In this document: in pieces, positions 7,445 to 9,025 of the stretch
How positions within the stretch are numbered: the stretch's first letter is position 1
Layout: each line of letters opens with the position of its first letter
Assembly: GCA_015661035.1 (NCBI GenBank)
Contig: JACVJA010000041.1
Location: 1 to 9,025, forward strand
Length of the DNA: 9,025 nucleotides
Direction of reading: 5' to 3'
Source: Candidatus Calidifonticultor daggyaiensis
GTDB lineage: Bacteria; Actinomycetota; Humimicrobiia; Humimicrobiales; Humimicrobiaceae
The notes under the pieces: generated by a model
Database searches by the model: none
What the model was told of the DNA's origin: nothing
What the model saw: only the letters and a program-made list of their open reading frames with translations
Made by a program: the position numbers and the translations under genes

Positions 7445-8611
7445 CTACATTTGCATATAATTATTTTCATAAAAAACTTTTTGAGCTTCTACTACTCCTG
7501 TTCCCAGCTCAAATTTCCAGCCTTGTTCTTTTAATGCAAATTCAAGTGCAGAAATTGCAGTAATAACATCAAAAATATTAACATATCCAAGGTGGCCAAT
7601 TCTAAAAATTAATCCTTGAAGCTTTCCTTGACCGCCAGCTACTGTAACACCATACTTTAATCTCATTGTTTTTGTTAGAAGTTTTCCATCAATACTATCA
7701 GGAACTATAATTGATGTTACTGATACCCCTCTTTCAGATGGATTTTTAACCAAAAGTTCAAGACCAAGCTTTTCACACGCTCTTTGAACAGCAAGAGCAT
7801 TAACTTTATGTCTTAAATAAACTTGCTCTTTACCTTCCTCAAAAAACATATCAAGAGCCTTATTCATTGCAACAATTATTGATATTGCAGGAGTCCAAGG
7901 AGTTTGAGGCGGATTTTTTTGCAGATATTTTTTAGCCGAAAGTAAGCAAAAATAAAATCGCGGAATATCAGATTTTTCAATAAAGCCCCAGGCTTTTTTA
8001 CTTATACTTATAAAAGCTACACCAGTTGGCGCACTGAGTGCTTTTTGTGAACCCCCACAAACTATATCTAAATTCCATTCATCAACCTTTAACTCTGATG
8101 CACCCATTCCACTTATACTATCAACAATTAATATTGCAGGAGTTTTGCTAACAATCTTTCCAATAGATTCAATATCATTTATTACACCTGTTGAGGTCTC
8201 GCTATGCTGAACTAATACACCTTTAATGTCAGGATTTTGTGCAAGTAATTTTTCTATATCTTCTGGTTTTGCCGCAGTTCCCCACTCGTAATCCAAAGAT
8301 AATAAATTTAAACCAAAAGTTTTACACATTTTTTTAAATCTTTCACCAAAATTGCCAACATTGACCACTAAAACTTTATCGCCTTTGCAAAACGCATTTG
8401 TAACTGCAGCTTCCATCGCACCAGTTCCTGAAGATGTTAAAATAAAAACATCATTTTCTGTTTCCATAAATTTTTTTAACTTATCTGTTACTTCAATAAA
8501 AATCTTTGAAAATTCAGGAGACCTATGATGCATTAAAGGCCTACCATGCTCCATAAGAACTTCATTAGATATTGGTACAGGACCTGGTGTCATTATATAA
8601 CTTTTTTTCAT
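7445..8611 (-). CDS. Class V PLP-dependent aminotransferase (serine/alanine-glyoxylate type), probably in serine synthesis
   Basis: A full-length 388-residue fold-type I aminotransferase of the AGT/SPT group. Visible landmarks are the N-terminal MTPGPVPIS (residues 7-15), the cofactor-phosphate loop SSGTGAMEAA (60-69), QHSETSTGV (135-143), the cofactor-binding Asp in VDSISGMGA (D164), the PLP lysine in GGSQKALSAP (K190) and the carboxylate-binding Arg in FRIGHLG (R337). Family members transfer amino groups between alanine or serine and glyoxylate, pyruvate or hydroxypyruvate. A gene of this class directly upstream of serA is often taken to supply the 3-phosphohydroxypyruvate transamination when classical SerC is missing; that role is inferred from position. 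The ATG is preceded by AAAGGA (plus-strand 8618-8623) at 6 nt spacing. The stop is TAG, unlike the TAA of the other genes. Spacers of 218 bp before and 289 bp after suggest it may be transcribed separately. Family assignment is firm; exact substrate is not. Confidence 0.88.
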   Translation of the reverse strand: MKKSYIMTPGPVPISNEVLMEHGRPLMHHRSPEFSKIFIEVTDKLKKFMETENDVFILTSSGTGAMEAAVTNAFCKGDKVLVVNVGNFGERFKKMCKTFGLNLLSLDYEWGTAAKPEDIEKLLAQNPDIKGVLVQHSETSTGVINDIESIGKIVSKTPAILIVDSISGMGASELKVDEWNLDIVCGGSQKALSAPTGVAFISISKKAWGFIEKSDIPRFYFCLLSAKKYLQKNPPQTPWTPAISIIVAMNKALDMFFEEGKEQVYLRHKVNALAVQRACEKLGLELLVKNPSERGVSVTSIIVPDSIDGKLLTKTMRLKYGVTVAGGQGKLQGLIFRIGHLGYVNIFDVITAISALEFALKEQGWKFELGTGVVEAQKVFYENNYMQM

Positions 8612-8670
8612 TTTCTTTCCTTTCTAAAAGTTGCAATTATTGATTTTTAAATTTCAATTAAAATATATTA

Positions 8671-8707
8671 ATAAAATTAAAACATAAAATTAAAACATAA
8701 AATTAAA
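8671..8707. repeat. 13-bp tandem repeat in the ilvN-aminotransferase spacer
   Basis: Two perfect adjacent copies of ATAAAATTAAAAC (8671-8683 and 8684-8696) are followed by a partial third copy, ATAAAATTAAA (8697-8707). They lie 60-96 bp upstream of the aminotransferase start. This is most likely replication slippage in AT-rich spacer DNA; no function is evident. The remaining spacer contains three TATAAT-like hexamers on the minus strand but no matching -35 element. Confidence 0.7.
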
Positions 8708-8810
8708 TTAAACATTAACTTTTGTTATTTTTTAAATCACTTTTTATAAAATAACTGGCTTATTTATTTACTTTAGACTTAATTATACTTACTTTTATTA
8801 TACTTTTATA

Positions 8811-8827
8811 TTATAGCTTGCTTATAA
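8811..8827 (-). terminator. Weak stem-loop just after ilvN
   Basis: TTATAG and (C)TTATAA flank a short CTTG segment, giving an imperfect A/U-rich stem directly after the ilvN TAA. No U tract follows on the minus strand. It could mark the end of an ilvBN transcript, but strength is low. Confidence 0.2.
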
Positions 8828-8829
8828 GT

Positions 8830-9025
8830 TTATTTTTTACTACCCCTTGTTATTGCAATCTTTCCAGTTCTAACAAGTTCAATTATTCCATAAGGTTTTA
8901 AAAGCTCTTCGATTCCCTTAATTTTCCTACTGGTACCTGTCATTTCAATAACCAAGCTTTTCTTTGCTACATCTACTATGCTTGCTCGAAAAATATTTGC
9001 AATTTCTAAAATTTCAGCTCTAGTA
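8830..9025 (-). CDS. ilvN: Acetolactate synthase small (regulatory) subunit, C-terminal part
   Basis: Only the last 64 codons and the TAA stop lie in the window; the 5' part runs off the right edge. The readable protein begins TRAEILEIANIFRASIVDVA and continues through a segment with VIEMTGTSRKI, then ELLKPYGIIELVRTGKIAITRG. This is the conserved C-terminal domain of IlvN/IlvH: a helix with NIFRA, then the 'ITG..KI..' strand, then the 'LLKP(F/Y)GI.E..RTG..A..RG' ending. In the family this subunit binds the catalytic subunit IlvB, stimulates it, and mediates valine feedback through an N-terminal ACT domain, which would lie outside the window. The enzyme condenses pyruvate to acetolactate, or pyruvate plus 2-oxobutyrate to acetohydroxybutyrate, which fits the downstream leu and cimA genes. 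The start and ACT domain cannot be assessed. No frameshift is seen. Identification is confident despite truncation because the C-terminal motif is distinctive. Confidence 0.9.
   Translation of the reverse strand, partial: TRAEILEIANIFRASIVDVAKKSLVIEMTGTSRKIKGIEELLKPYGIIELVRTGKIAITRGSKK

Noticed and set aside
8782..8815. Three TATAAT-like hexamers on the minus strand downstream of ilvN as a promoter
   Set aside because: No -35 like sequence lies at suitable spacing, and TATAAT is expected by chance in DNA this AT-rich.
62..8828. Recurring CTTATAAG palindrome at 62-71 and 8821-8828 near gene ends
   Set aside because: An 8-base A/T-rich palindrome recurring twice in 9 kb of AT-rich DNA is not significant without a genome-wide count.

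Overview
The window is a stretch of very AT-rich bacterial DNA. All recognisable genes lie on the minus strand and encode branched-chain amino acid and serine biosynthesis. In transcription order (right to left) they are: the 3' end of ilvN (acetolactate synthase small subunit, cut by the window edge), a class V PLP aminotransferase of the serine/alanine-glyoxylate type, serA (3-phosphoglycerate dehydrogenase, long ACT-domain form), leuA (2-isopropylmalate synthase), leuC and leuD (large and small subunits of isopropylmalate isomerase), and cimA (citramalate synthase). No plus-strand gene, RNA gene, mobile element or CRISPR array could be supported.

The genes form a plausible metabolic unit. 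LeuA and CimA are related acetyl-CoA-condensing enzymes that start leucine synthesis (from 2-oxoisovalerate) and threonine-independent isoleucine synthesis (from pyruvate). LeuCD lies between them and is the isomerase both routes would need. IlvN belongs to the common valine/leucine/isoleucine trunk. The aminotransferase followed by SerA suggests serine synthesis from 3-phosphoglycerate, with the class V enzyme perhaps replacing a classical SerC. Both routes also need an isopropylmalate/methylmalate dehydrogenase (leuB), ilvC, ilvD and ilvE; none is in the window.

Spacing suggests several transcriptional or translational blocks. serA-leuA (41 bp) and leuD-cimA (42 bp) are close, and leuC-leuD overlap by one base (TAATG). 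Spacers of 218 bp (ilvN to aminotransferase), 289 bp (aminotransferase to serA) and 253 bp (leuA to leuC) are almost pure A/T. They hold short tandem repeats and small inverted repeats but no gene I can recognise. No gene-free stretch exceeds 300 bp. The 124 bp after cimA hold a possible AT-rich terminator.

The most unusual signal is that LeuC and LeuD, two subunits of one enzyme, both carry long Asn/Lys-rich N-terminal extensions absent from ordinary family members. Each has an SD-supported ATG and no downstream in-frame ATG, GTG or TTG before the conserved domain. The LeuC extension begins with a 9-bp minisatellite coding for Ile-Asn-Asn units. The rest looks like ordinary core metabolism. 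The host is a bacterium with an AT-rich genome using a citramalate pathway and the two-subunit isomerase; I cannot place its phylum from this sequence. I found no convincing new biological system.
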